Part shown: in pieces, positions 33,765 through 42,293 of the stretch | Position numbering within the stretch: the first letter of the stretch is position 1 | Layout of the letters: the number at the start of each line of letters is the position of its first letter | Made by a program: the position numbers and the translations under genes | DNA from: Hymenobacter norwichensis DSM 15439 | Lineage (GTDB): Bacteria > Bacteroidota > Bacteroidia > Cytophagales > Hymenobacteraceae | Reading direction: 5' to 3' | Assembly (NCBI RefSeq): GCF_000420705.1 | Contig: NZ_ATVL01000007.1 | Coordinates: 558,001-622,000 of the forward strand | Length of the DNA: 64,000 nt | Notes under the pieces: model-generated | Seen by the model: the letters and a program-made list of their open reading frames with translations, nothing else | Told to the model about the DNA's origin: nothing | Databases searched by the model: none

Positions 33765-35597
33765 TTACTTTGCTTTACCAGCCAGCCATGCTTTACGGAA
33801 GGCCAGTTGCTTGCGGGTAGCGTTGGGCATCGGTACCACTTCCAGAGTATTGTCTTGCTGAAGCGTGATTTGCGCGGTGTGTACCCCGTCGCGGGTGCGG
33901 TACTCGATGGGCACCACGTCGCCAGGCTTGTGGGCGGCTAGGCGTTTCTGCATTTCCTTGGCATTGGTAGGCTTTTGGCCTTCCACCTTCAGCAGCACAT
34001 CCTCCCGGTCGAGGCCGGCAGTATAGAGCGGGCTGCCGAGTAGGGTGGTGCCGAGCATGGCGGTGCTGTCGGGGTTGAATTGCAGGCGGGCAGCCAGGGT
34101 GGCTTGGCCGGGGCGAGCAGGTCGCACCAGTAAGCCGGCGGGAGCTAGCAAGGCATCGTACTTGTGCAGCTCGTGCCCCATAATGTGCTGGCGGAAAAAC
34201 TGTCCGGCAAAGGCGGTGTCTTTGGCTACTTCGCCCAGCACGCGTTGCAGGTCGCGAAGGGTGTAGGGCTGCGCGGGCGCGTAGTTGCGCTGGGTTTTGC
34301 CATGCTGCTGCCACACGGCCCGCATGTAAGTGTCGAGGTCGGTTTTGTAGTTCTGGCGCAGTTGCAAATCCAGCGCCAGCGCGTTGCCCGCGCCAATGTA
34401 GTAGTAGCTCAGGTAGGTGTTCGAGCGGTTGTTGGGGTCAATGGCGGCGGCGGCATCCACGAAGGGCGCCTGCTGGCTCATATACACCGGCGAGTAACGC
34501 TTCGGCCCCGGCATCGTGAGCATGGCATCCACGATGCCGCTCAGAGCCTCAGTGCAATATTCGGCATCGGTGTATACGCCCGCCCGGCGCAGCAATAGCT
34601 CGCCGTAGTACTGCGTGAATCCTTCGGCAAACCAGAGGTTACTGCTCATGTTGGCCCGCTCGAAATCAAACGGCTCCAAGTCTTGCGGACGAATCCGCTC
34701 CACGTTCCAGCTGTGGAAAAACTCGTGCGACACAGTGCCCAGGTTATCGAGGGCAGCGGGGCCACGTAAGGGGCGGCTGCTGGTGAGGGAGGTGGAGTTA
34801 CGGTGCTCCATTCCGTCGCCGCTGGTCTGGGGCAGGTAGTTGGCAATGAACGTGTAGCGCCCGAAATCATACTCTGGCAGCTCCCCAAATACGGCAGCAG
34901 CTTCCTTCACTACTTTCTTGGTCAGGCTTACATAGCTGTCCAGCTCGGCTTCGGTACCGTCGTGCAGCACCTGCATTTCAATGGTACGGCCTTGTTCTTG
35001 CCAGCTGCGGGTTTGCTGCGGCCCCAACGAAGTAGGAGAGTCCATGAGATACTGTAGGTGAGGCGCATACCAGGTGCCTTTGGTGGCATCGGGCCGGAGC
35101 TGTGAGGCCACCTGCCAGCCAGCCGGCACGGTAAACTTCACTTCGGCGGGGCGCTGCTCTAGGCCCCGCGCAAAAGCCAGCGTGGCAGGCATGTTGAGGT
35201 GAGCGTGGCGCCGGTCGATGCCGGCGTAGGTGCCGTCGGTCCGGTCGCCAAACAGGGTGTAAGTGAAAATAACCGTGCCATCGTGGCCAGTTACATCCCA
35301 GCCGTAGGGGTCGGGCTTGTTGACGCTGAGCGCCTTCCCTTTCGAGTCGGTGGCCTGCACGTCATATACGTTCTTGGCAAACTCGTGCAGCGCGTAGCGG
35401 CCCGGAGACGAGCGGGACATGCGCACCTGCAACGGCCCGGTCGGCACTTGCGCAAACGTGACCTGAATGCGGGCTTCGTGGTGAACGGCATTGGGGAAAG
35501 CCACCGTGTACATAACGGGAGTTTCCTGAGCCGCCGCCGGGCGCGTGAAAGCCAGCGGCAGCGCCAGCAGCAACAGAGTAGCAGTTTTACTGATCAT
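33765..35597 (-). CDS. Secreted M61 family metallopeptidase with PDZ domain
   Basis: 610 residues from the ATG at 35597; the frame continues to 35666, but this ATG begins the signal peptide (ISKTATLLLLALPLAFTRPAAAQ). The domain order fits the glycyl aminopeptidase family: N-terminal beta domain (VAFPNAVHHEARIQVTF), the zinc motif in VSHEFFHSWNVERIRPQDLEPF (HExxH), the helix with WFAEGFTQYYGEL that carries the third ligand Glu, and a C-terminal PDZ (LYTAGLDREDVLLKVEGQKPTN). It should remove N-terminal residues from peptides in the periplasm. It shares a terminator with the Bax-inhibitor gene. Confidence 0.92.
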   Translation of the reverse strand: MISKTATLLLLALPLAFTRPAAAQETPVMYTVAFPNAVHHEARIQVTFAQVPTGPLQVRMSRSSPGRYALHEFAKNVYDVQATDSKGKALSVNKPDPYGWDVTGHDGTVIFTYTLFGDRTDGTYAGIDRRHAHLNMPATLAFARGLEQRPAEVKFTVPAGWQVASQLRPDATKGTWYAPHLQYLMDSPTSLGPQQTRSWQEQGRTIEMQVLHDGTEAELDSYVSLTKKVVKEAAAVFGELPEYDFGRYTFIANYLPQTSGDGMEHRNSTSLTSSRPLRGPAALDNLGTVSHEFFHSWNVERIRPQDLEPFDFERANMSSNLWFAEGFTQYYGELLLRRAGVYTDAEYCTEALSGIVDAMLTMPGPKRYSPVYMSQQAPFVDAAAAIDPNNRSNTYLSYYYIGAGNALALDLQLRQNYKTDLDTYMRAVWQQHGKTQRNYAPAQPYTLRDLQRVLGEVAKDTAFAGQFFRQHIMGHELHKYDALLAPAGLLVRPARPGQATLAARLQFNPDSTAMLGTTLLGSPLYTAGLDREDVLLKVEGQKPTNAKEMQKRLAAHKPGDVVPIEYRTRDGVHTAQITLQQDNTLEVVPMPNATRKQLAFRKAWLAGKAK

Positions 35598-35700
35598 TCG
35601 AGAGCAAAGAGGTGTGAAAACCAAGGACGCGCTAAAGGTAGCCCACGTTGCGGATTTCACTGACACTGCATTTAAGGCGGTGTCTTCCGCATTTACATTC

Positions 35701-36348
35701 CTACCGCCACACCGAAGCTTCTATCATCCCACCAAAAAAATACTGTTTCTGTTCTGCCCGCAACCCTAATCGGGTTAGTTCCTCCCGAAAAGGTGGAAGC
35801 GTTTGGCCGCTGATGCCGGTGGTCAGCCGAAAAAACCGGTACATAGCCGCCAGCAATAGCCGTTGCCACCACGTTTGGGCGGGCGCAAAATCGGCTAGCA
35901 GCCAGGAAGCACCGGGTTTTTGAGTGGCGTACAGGCGGGCCATAATCTGTTGCAAACGTCGCAGCTCAAACAAATCCAAGAAAAAGAAGGTGATGATGCC
36001 GTCGAAAGCGTCTTGGCTGGTCAGGCTGGCCTCGGTACCCCGCCTAAACTCCACCTGCGTGGCCGCTGCGGGCAGCCGGCGCAATAGTAAAGCTTGTGCT
36101 TTCCTAAGCATTTGCGGTGAGGCTTCCAGATACAATACTGTGGCTTGGGGCCGCTGGCGCAGCACTTCTAACAGTACGCCTCCCGTGCCGCCGCCGATAA
36201 CCAGCAGGTGCGGCGCACCGGGCGGTAAGCCAGCTTCCAGGGCGTGATGCTGGGCGCGTAACAGTGCTTGGCCGTACACCAGCCGGCTCAGCGGGTCGTA
36301 GAAAGCGGCTACCCGGTCGAAGCCGGAATCAGGAAGGGAAAAGCGCAT
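35701..36348 (-). CDS. Class I SAM-dependent methyltransferase
   Basis: 215 residues. The N-terminus FDRVAAFYDPLSRLVYGQAL resembles the ubiquinone/menaquinone methyltransferase style. SAM motif I is HLLVIGGGTGGVLLEVL, and the acidic residue after strand 2 is YLEASPQML; GIITFFFLDLF is the post-II motif. The C-terminal segment (ISGQTLPPFREELTRLGLRAE) is ordinary for the fold. The substrate is unknown. It is divergent from the PAP2 gene at 36456. Confidence 0.82.
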   Translation of the reverse strand: MRFSLPDSGFDRVAAFYDPLSRLVYGQALLRAQHHALEAGLPPGAPHLLVIGGGTGGVLLEVLRQRPQATVLYLEASPQMLRKAQALLLRRLPAAATQVEFRRGTEASLTSQDAFDGIITFFFLDLFELRRLQQIMARLYATQKPGASWLLADFAPAQTWWQRLLLAAMYRFFRLTTGISGQTLPPFREELTRLGLRAEQKQYFFGGMIEASVWR

Positions 36349-36455
36349 ACACTAAAGACTGAGCCGGCAGCAAAGCAAGCAACAGCTACCTTGCCCGAGC
36401 CGTTACTTTATTCATTCAACCGGCTCGGTTTGTCTTTACGTTGTTTTCATTGCTT

Positions 36456-37169
36456 ATGACCACGCATCTGCGGCGGATACTAGCCACCCTCACGCTGTTT
36501 TTCACCGAGTTTACGGTTACGCTGCTGCTGGGCATTGCAGGCGTAGTGGGGTTTCTGGCGTTAGGGCGGGAGGTGTTCGACCAAGATGCTGCCACCTTCG
36601 ATGCGGCGGCGTTTCGCTGTGCGCGCAAGCTGCTAGGGCCGCGCCAGCAATGGGTGGAAGCCATTACGTTCCTTGCCTCCCGCAACTTTATCACGGTGGC
36701 CGGCTGCCTGCTTATCAACTGGTTTCTGCTGATTCGGCGGCACCGCTGGAACTCGTTGCTGGTGCCGGTAGTAGCGCTGGGCAGCATCACGCTCAACCTA
36801 GCGCTTAAGCAATTCTACCACCGCCCGCGGCCATTGCTGCCCCTGGTTTCGGCCTCGGGGCTAAGCTTTCCCAGCGGCCACGCCATGATTTCCAGCTCGT
36901 TCTACGGCCTGCTCATCTACCTATGCTACACCTACGTGCGCCGCCCCCTGTGGCGCTGGCTGCTGATTGCCGGACTGGTGCTGCTGATTGTTCTCATCGG
37001 TATTACCCGCGTGTATCTGCGCGTGCACTACGCCACCGATGTACTGGCCGGCTTCACGGCTGGGCTGGTCTGGCTGCTGGTAGCTATTCCGGTATTGAAA
37101 CAACTGGAAAAACGCTGGAAAAAACCATTCGAAAATCCAGCGCAAACAGCTGAAAAACAGCCTGAATAG
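36456..37169 (+). CDS. PAP2 family phosphatase (paralogue A)
   Basis: 237 residues from the ATG at 36456; a TTG at 36441 would add five residues. Membrane spans surround the three catalytic motifs: KQFYHRPRPLLPL, GLSFPSGHAMISSSF, and GITRVYLRVHYATDVLAG. It belongs to the lipid phosphatase branch that acts on undecaprenyl pyrophosphate or phosphatidylglycerophosphate at the outer face of the inner membrane. The gene at 37485 is a close relative, with the same spacing of motifs, and the tRNA-Leu gene lies between the two. The C-terminal tail is charged. Confidence 0.88.
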   Translation: MTTHLRRILATLTLFFTEFTVTLLLGIAGVVGFLALGREVFDQDAATFDAAAFRCARKLLGPRQQWVEAITFLASRNFITVAGCLLINWFLLIRRHRWNSLLVPVVALGSITLNLALKQFYHRPRPLLPLVSASGLSFPSGHAMISSSFYGLLIYLCYTYVRRPLWRWLLIAGLVLLIVLIGITRVYLRVHYATDVLAGFTAGLVWLLVAIPVLKQLEKRWKKPFENPAQTAEKQPE

Positions 37170-37222
37170 CTTGTAAATAAGGATTTGCTGAGGAGAATTT
37201 ACTGGATTTTTTGTCCTGATAC

Positions 37223-37254
37223 TTGCCTAAGCCTGAAAAATGCGCTTATCTTTG
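37223..37254 (+). promoter_or_regulatory. Promoter of tRNA-Leu(CAG)
   Basis: TTG at 37223-37225, a 21-base spacer and TATCTTTG at 37247-37254, a full match to the -7 consensus, about 50 bases before the mature tRNA. Confidence 0.7.
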
Positions 37255-37304
37255 CAGAACCAAACAGCAATCCGAAAGGGAATCTGTAGTTTGGTTGTTA
37301 GTCT

Positions 37305-37386
37305 GCGCTTGTGGCGAAATTGGTAGACGCGCTGTCTTCAGGCGGCAGTTCCGCAAGGTGTGAGAGTTCGAGTCTCTCCGAGCGCA
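37305..37386 (+). tRNA. tRNA-Leu, anticodon CAG
   Basis: An 82-base gene. Acceptor GCGCTTG pairs with CGAGCGC (37379-37385), with discriminator A at 37386. The D arm has GGTAGA; the anticodon stem CTGTC/GGCAG encloses the loop TTCAGGC, giving anticodon CAG; a long class II variable arm (TTCCGCAAGGTGTGA region) follows, and the T arm GAGAG-TTCGAGT-CTCTC is intact. CCA is not encoded: the next bases are CCG. It reads CUG leucine codons. Confidence 0.93.
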
Positions 37387-37389
37387 CCG

Positions 37390-37420
37390 AAAGCCGGTCC
37401 AGAAATGGACCGGCTTTTTT
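37390..37420 (+). terminator. Intrinsic terminator of tRNA-Leu
   Basis: Stem AGCCGGTCCA (37392-37401), GAAA loop, TGGACCGGCT (37406-37415), followed by T6 and a further T run. Confidence 0.92.
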
Positions 37421-37484
37421 TGTTTGTTCTTGTCTACATCAATAAGACCGACGCTGCTTCTGGTCTTCATCAGAGACAATTGTC

Positions 37485-38189
37485 TTGCGTAATCAGCGAA
37501 AAACCGCGTCGCCCGTGCCAAGAAAATCCGTTACCGACCGTCTGCTGACCTTGTTTAGCTTCCTGACCTTGGAAGTGCTGGTGGTAGGCGGAACGTTCGT
37601 CGCGTCGTTGCTGCTGTTTTTCTACCTTACGCGGGTGGTGTTCGTGGCGCACTCCGCGCAGTTCGACGATTGGGGTTTCCGGCAAATGGAAGAGTTGCGG
37701 GCGGGCCGTTTGTGGTTGGACTCGGTGGCTAGAGGCATTACGTTTTTTGGTTCGGCACCTTTTCTGGTGGCAGTGGCTATTCTTGGCCCTAGCTTGCTAC
37801 GTTGGCTAGGCCGAAAGCGGGAGGCGCTGGAAGTGTTTCTGGCCGTGGCCGGCGCGGCGCTATTCAACCAACTGCTTAAAACACACTACCACCGGGTGCG
37901 GCCCTCGTCGGCGCTGTTATACCAAGCGGGGCTGAGCTTTCCGAGCGGCCACGCCATGATTGGTATGGCACTTTATGGTTGCTTGGCTTGGCTGCTGTGG
38001 CGGCACGGCCGGCATCCGGCTTGGGCGGGTTTGCTGGTGGTCTGGGCAGTGCTTATCGGCCTTACGCGCGTGTACCTGCATGTGCATTACCCTACCGATG
38101 TACTGGCGGGCTTTGCGGCCGGTTTGCTATGGCTGATTCTGCTGCGCACCGCGCTTCGGCTATGGTGGCGCGAGGAACAGAAGGCGTAG
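37485..38189 (+). CDS. PAP2 family phosphatase (paralogue B)
   Basis: 234 residues from a TTG at 37485; GTG at 37515 is a fair alternative since neither has a clear ribosome-binding site. Motifs: KTHYHRVRPSSALL, GLSFPSGHAMIGMAL and GLTRVYLHVHYPTDVLAG. The last two motifs are nearly identical to those of the gene at 36456, so the two are most likely tandem duplicates. Predicted polytopic membrane protein facing the periplasm, acting on a lipid phosphate. Nothing in the sequence shows how the two differ in substrate. Confidence 0.86.
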   Translation: MRNQRKTASPVPRKSVTDRLLTLFSFLTLEVLVVGGTFVASLLLFFYLTRVVFVAHSAQFDDWGFRQMEELRAGRLWLDSVARGITFFGSAPFLVAVAILGPSLLRWLGRKREALEVFLAVAGAALFNQLLKTHYHRVRPSSALLYQAGLSFPSGHAMIGMALYGCLAWLLWRHGRHPAWAGLLVVWAVLIGLTRVYLHVHYPTDVLAGFAAGLLWLILLRTALRLWWREEQKA

Positions 38190-38291
38190 GGGTAACGGGT
38201 TCTTTGCGAAATTCCAGCTAAGTACTCGTAAACAAGCAACTAAAGCTCGGCAGTTGCGGTATGATACGGCCTCTTCACTGCAAACAAACCA

Positions 38292-39146
38292 ATGGATGCC
38301 ACTTCACCCTGGGAGGCTAGTTTATACTCCGTAGACCCTTCCCTGCACTATATGCTGTGGCTGTATGAAATGCCCACGTGGCTCCTGGCTGTGCTCATTG
38401 TGGGCGTCACCATCTTGGTTTCTCTGCTCGGCCTGTATTTCAGCCACCGCCGGCTGCACGGTAGCCGCATGGCCACCCTGATTGACAATGGCACGGTAGG
38501 TTGGTTCTTCTCGGGCGTGACGGTGCTCTACGGCCTGACGCTGGGTTTGCTCACCATAGCTACTTGGCAGAACTACTCCGATGCTTCCAGTATTGCCTCG
38601 CAGGAGGCCGCCACGCTGGCCGTCCTCTACCGCGACCTAAGCGGCTACCCCGACACCGTATCCCAACCCCTGCAACAAGAACTGCGGGGCTACACCGAAT
38701 TTATCGTGCGCAAATCGTGGCCGGCACAGCGCCTAGGCATGGCCAACGATACCGAGCGCAAAGTCCTCACCAAGTTTCAACTGGGTTTGCTGCACACCGA
38801 AGTCGAGACGGGGAGCCTGCAAGTGCTGCACGGTGAGGCCATCGAAACATTCAATAAACTGGTGGAACTGCGGCGGCAGCGCATTGAGAGCATTAGCAGC
38901 GGGGTGCCGGCCGTGCTGTGGTCGGTGGTGCTGATTGGGGCGCTCATCACCATTGCCTTTTCCTACTGCTTCGTGGTAGACAGCTTACCGTTTCATGCGC
39001 TGCTAACTGGCTTGCTGGCCTTCATGGTTGGGCTGATGATCTTTCTAATTGCGGCCCTCGACCATCCGTATTTAGGCGAAGTAAGCGTCACCGCTGATGC
39101 ATATCAAGTAGTGCTAGATAAAGTGATGGTACCGGAAGGAAATTAA
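38292..39146 (+). CDS. Bestrophin-like (DUF4239) membrane protein
   Basis: 284 residues with two membrane spans near the N-terminus (WLLAVLIVGVTILVSLLGLYF; GWFFSGVTVLYGLTLGLLTIATW), a helical cytoplasmic middle (EAATLAVLYRDLSGYPD; ELRGYTEFIVRKSWP) and two spans near the C-terminus (VLWSVVLIGALITIAFSYCF; LTGLLAFMVGLMIFLIAAL), ending in DHPYLGEVSVTADAYQ. This matches the DUF4239 family, related to bestrophin anion channels, with unknown function in bacteria. Single-gene unit with its own terminator. Confidence 0.85.
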   Translation: MDATSPWEASLYSVDPSLHYMLWLYEMPTWLLAVLIVGVTILVSLLGLYFSHRRLHGSRMATLIDNGTVGWFFSGVTVLYGLTLGLLTIATWQNYSDASSIASQEAATLAVLYRDLSGYPDTVSQPLQQELRGYTEFIVRKSWPAQRLGMANDTERKVLTKFQLGLLHTEVETGSLQVLHGEAIETFNKLVELRRQRIESISSGVPAVLWSVVLIGALITIAFSYCFVVDSLPFHALLTGLLAFMVGLMIFLIAALDHPYLGEVSVTADAYQVVLDKVMVPEGN

Positions 39147-39154
39147 AAACTAGA

Positions 39155-39214
39155 AAATAAAAATTGGCCGTTCAATCCCCTTGTTTGAGCATATTGAACG
39201 GCCAATTTTTATTT
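39155..39214. terminator. Bidirectional terminator with 22-base arms
   Basis: Arms 39155-39176 and 39193-39214 are fully complementary with a 16-base loop. It separates the DUF4239 gene from the convergent GAF gene. Confidence 0.88.
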
Positions 39215-39219
39215 CTGAT

Positions 39220-41553
39220 TTACAATTTCACTTTCACCCGTAGGGCCAGTAGGCCTTTCACGCCTTGTAACTCTTCCAGCTCTAGCTCCTCAATTTCCGG
39301 TTCCAGCAGGCCCCGGTCTTGGAGGTAGTCGAGGTACTCTAGGTACTCATCTGCTTCGCGCTGCTGGGCGTACACGAGGGCAATATGGCCGGGCTGGGTG
39401 AGCCGTTCGCCGGTTCCTAGCACGGTGGCCTTGTCGATGCGCTTCTTAATAATTTCGTAGCGAATGTTGTAGGCACCGTCCACATCGAACTGGCGCTCAT
39501 CTTGCCGGAAACGGATGCTCAACGACTGGCTATGGATGAGGATGAGCTGCGTGGTATCGAGCGGTACGGGCAGCTGCGGTTTAAGCGCAGCGGTGCGACG
39601 CGTAATTTCTATCATCACCAGCAACTGCCACAGCCGCAGGTTTTTCAGGAAAACCATGTCGAACGGCTTGTTCTCTACCAGTGACGCGCCCACGTAGATG
39701 TTGTACTCCACCCCGTCGGTTTTGAACCGCTGGAAGTAGTGCGGAAACATCAGCTGAGCCTTGTCCTCCTCCTCGTCGAGGTAGTCGCTCACCACGTCGT
39801 TGAGCATGGTGGTGCTTTCCTCAAAATCCTTGCGGCGCTTGTACACTATGCCTAGCTCGGGGTCAATATTCGACCAGTACTGGCTGATAATTGGCCGCAA
39901 AGCCGGCGTGTTCTGCCCCAGATACTCGAACAACGGCTCCACCTCCGTTCGCAACGACTCAAAGATACTTACCTCATCACCCGACACGATACCCTGGCGC
40001 AGGCGGCGCAAGTTCTTGTTGACGTAGAATTTCAACTCGTCGAGAATAGGCAGCGCCTGAAATTCAGCGGCCTTTTTCAGCACCTTGTTGGCTAACGATA
40101 AGTGCTCAATCAAGTCGCCCTGGATGGCTTCGTTGCGGGCCGTGCTGCTGCCCCGGATATCACTGGAACCGTGCAGCGGGAATACGTCGTGAAACACGAT
40201 GTCCTCCATTTCGGCGTTGCGGTTGCCATCTTCCACCTTTTGCAGCAGGTTTTGGGCCGCGTTGGTAAAGCGCCATTCCATAGTGGGGTGGATGGCCGTG
40301 AATTTCTCCTTGATAATGGCCTGCACACGGGTATGGATTTCCTCGGCGTTGCGCTTCACGGCCACCGCAAAGAGCGGGACAAACTGCGCTACCGTTTCCA
40401 CGTCGAACTCGTCCAAGTCGCCCACGTTCGGCGAGCCTAGCTCCAGCAAGCCTACTGTGTCGTCGCCGTATGGCAGCAGAGCCAAGATGGCTGACCGAAT
40501 GCCGAGGCTTAGAATCTGCTGGCGTAAATCTTCAGGAATGTCGGCGGTTTCCACGTTTTCGAGCACCAGCGGCTGGCGGTTCTGCCACAGCTGGCTGTAA
40601 ATCTGGCGGAAACCCGAGCCGGCATCTTGGCTGTGCAGCTGCTTAGTGAGAAAACTATGGTTGATTTTGCGGCCGAAGTCCACGAAAGCCTGCTTCTTTT
40701 CGTCGTAGGCGGCAATGCCAAGCTGTAAGAACGGCCGGCCAAACAGCACCCGCAGCTTCTCCTGAATCTGCTCCAGCCGGTCGGAGGCTTGCAGTACGTC
40801 GCGTTCCAGCAGGTCGTACTTCAGCTCCGACAGAATTTCCTGGTCAGTGACGTCTACAAGGTGCAGAATGTTGAAGCCTTCCAGTTCGAACTGCTCAGCG
40901 GGCAGCAACTCCTGCCACAAGCTGAGGCGGTGTGGGTTGCGCGTCAGCAGTTCAATCTGCTCGGAAGTCAGCTCGGGCCGGGGGCCGCCCACTACCTGCA
41001 CATCTAGGAAAGTGGAGTTGAAATCGACGCCGTAGTGCCGATACAGGCCAATGCTGTAGTCGGGCACCGTGAATGTAATGGCCCCGGTGTGGGGCATCTG
41101 CACGCCATACACCTTGTCTAGAATGAGCTGGTACGCCATTCGGGTGGTGTAGATTTCCAGCGTTTTGAGGTCGATGTTGAGCGGCTGCTTGATGGTTTTG
41201 TTGGCCGTCAGCAGCACATCAGCAAAGGCAGGCGTATGATAAAAGCTGAAGCGCTGAAACGGCGCAATAGCGCCACTGATGTCGGTTTTGAAGGAGGCCG
41301 GCGGAAACATAGCCAGCATCAGCGTTTCTACCAAGTCGCAGTTGCACTCTAGCAACGACATATCGGTGATGGGGCCGCGGGCCCAGGGCTGCTCGGCTAC
41401 CCGTTGGCCAATGGCGCGAGCCAGCATGGCCAGGCCGGGGTTGGCGTCGTTTTCGTGCGCTTGCCAATAGGCAATCAGCGGCTCGAGGCTGAGCGTTGTT
41501 TTGAACGGAAACGCCGAAAGGGTGGCGCGGGTGAGTGTGGGTTCGGGTAGCAT
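39220..41553 (-). CDS. Large GAF domain-containing protein
   Basis: 777 residues from the ATG at 41553; the frame is open to 41595. The first 250 residues are unfamiliar but conserved-looking (PFKTTLSLEPLIAYWQ; FQRFSFYHTPAFADVLL). A GAF domain lies at about 270-420 (LQASDRLEQIQEKLRVLFG; AILALLPYGDDTVGLLELGSPN). The C-terminal half is charged and helical. I recall proteins of this length and build across Cytophagales, annotated only as GAF proteins. GAF domains bind small ligands such as cyclic nucleotides or haem; no output domain is recognised. A near-consensus -7 (TATCTTCG, 41578-41571) precedes the start. Confidence 0.75.
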   Translation of the reverse strand: MLPEPTLTRATLSAFPFKTTLSLEPLIAYWQAHENDANPGLAMLARAIGQRVAEQPWARGPITDMSLLECNCDLVETLMLAMFPPASFKTDISGAIAPFQRFSFYHTPAFADVLLTANKTIKQPLNIDLKTLEIYTTRMAYQLILDKVYGVQMPHTGAITFTVPDYSIGLYRHYGVDFNSTFLDVQVVGGPRPELTSEQIELLTRNPHRLSLWQELLPAEQFELEGFNILHLVDVTDQEILSELKYDLLERDVLQASDRLEQIQEKLRVLFGRPFLQLGIAAYDEKKQAFVDFGRKINHSFLTKQLHSQDAGSGFRQIYSQLWQNRQPLVLENVETADIPEDLRQQILSLGIRSAILALLPYGDDTVGLLELGSPNVGDLDEFDVETVAQFVPLFAVAVKRNAEEIHTRVQAIIKEKFTAIHPTMEWRFTNAAQNLLQKVEDGNRNAEMEDIVFHDVFPLHGSSDIRGSSTARNEAIQGDLIEHLSLANKVLKKAAEFQALPILDELKFYVNKNLRRLRQGIVSGDEVSIFESLRTEVEPLFEYLGQNTPALRPIISQYWSNIDPELGIVYKRRKDFEESTTMLNDVVSDYLDEEEDKAQLMFPHYFQRFKTDGVEYNIYVGASLVENKPFDMVFLKNLRLWQLLVMIEITRRTAALKPQLPVPLDTTQLILIHSQSLSIRFRQDERQFDVDGAYNIRYEIIKKRIDKATVLGTGERLTQPGHIALVYAQQREADEYLEYLDYLQDRGLLEPEIEELELEELQGVKGLLALRVKVKL

Positions 41554-41655
41554 AGCAGAGGCAACAACATCGAAGATAGCCAAATTCAAGGCCACTCATC
41601 GGCGGAGTACGCCAACTATACGTAGCTGGCCCGCCTGCCGGACGTAGAGGCGGTG

Positions 41656-42198
41656 TTACGGTTTGCTGTTGAGCACCACTTCCACGGTTTGGTCGTCGCC
41701 CGCAGGATCAGTCAGGTTGTAGTCCCGGCCATCGAGCCGAATGAACTTGTCCAGGTTGCGGTTGCAGGTGCAGCAACCGGAACCGGCGAAGTCGTCAACG
41801 ACCCGAACCGTATCTATCACAAACTGCTGCGTTGGACGACGGCGGTTGCCCAGGTAGATGGTGTAGTCGTATTGGTCGAGCTTGCGGGAGCTGTTCTGTA
41901 GGAACGGCGTGTTGTTGTTGATGGTGAACGTGGTAACGTAGCCCGCCCGTCCCGTTATGGCCACCGTGTCGGCGCGGGGCCGCTGCGCGGTATCAATAGG
42001 CACCCGCCGAATAAAGACTGTATCGAGTTGGGTAAGCGGGAAGCTTTTGGTTGGATCGTTCACCCCGTCCACATTGAAGCGAAAGACCAGGGCATCGTCT
42101 AATCGGTCGTTGCAGGCACATTCCACCGACCCGCAGCAGCCAGCCAAGGCAGTGGACACAACAAAAAGCAAAAGCCAGGTAAGCGGGTTGCGAAGCAT
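41656..42198 (-). CDS. Lipoprotein of unknown function
   Basis: 180 residues. Signal peptide with lipobox: WLLLFVVSTALAGCCGS, giving a lipidated Cys. The mature part is beta-rich (DALVFRFNVDGVND; VFIRRVPIDTAQRP; GYVTTFTINNNTPFLQN), with several Cys residues near both ends (CACND; GCCTCNRN). No family recognised. The ATG at 42198 lies 6 bases after a full -7 match (TATCTTTG, 42212-42205, minus strand), so the mRNA probably has little or no leader. Confidence 0.72.
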   Translation of the reverse strand: MLRNPLTWLLLFVVSTALAGCCGSVECACNDRLDDALVFRFNVDGVNDPTKSFPLTQLDTVFIRRVPIDTAQRPRADTVAITGRAGYVTTFTINNNTPFLQNSSRKLDQYDYTIYLGNRRRPTQQFVIDTVRVVDDFAGSGCCTCNRNLDKFIRLDGRDYNLTDPAGDDQTVEVVLNSKP

Positions 42199-42243
42199 AG
42201 AGCACAAAGATAGAGCGGATTCCAGCAGACCCACTCACACGAA

Positions 42244-42272
42244 AAAGCCAGCCCCGAAAGGAAGCTGGCTTT
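42244..42272 (-). terminator. Terminator of the Spy-like T9SS gene
   Basis: Stem AAAGCCAGC (42244-42252) with GCTGGCTTT (42264-42272); on the minus strand it is followed by a T run. Confidence 0.82.
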
Positions 42273-42293
42273 CTAACGCTGGAAGGCAATTGG

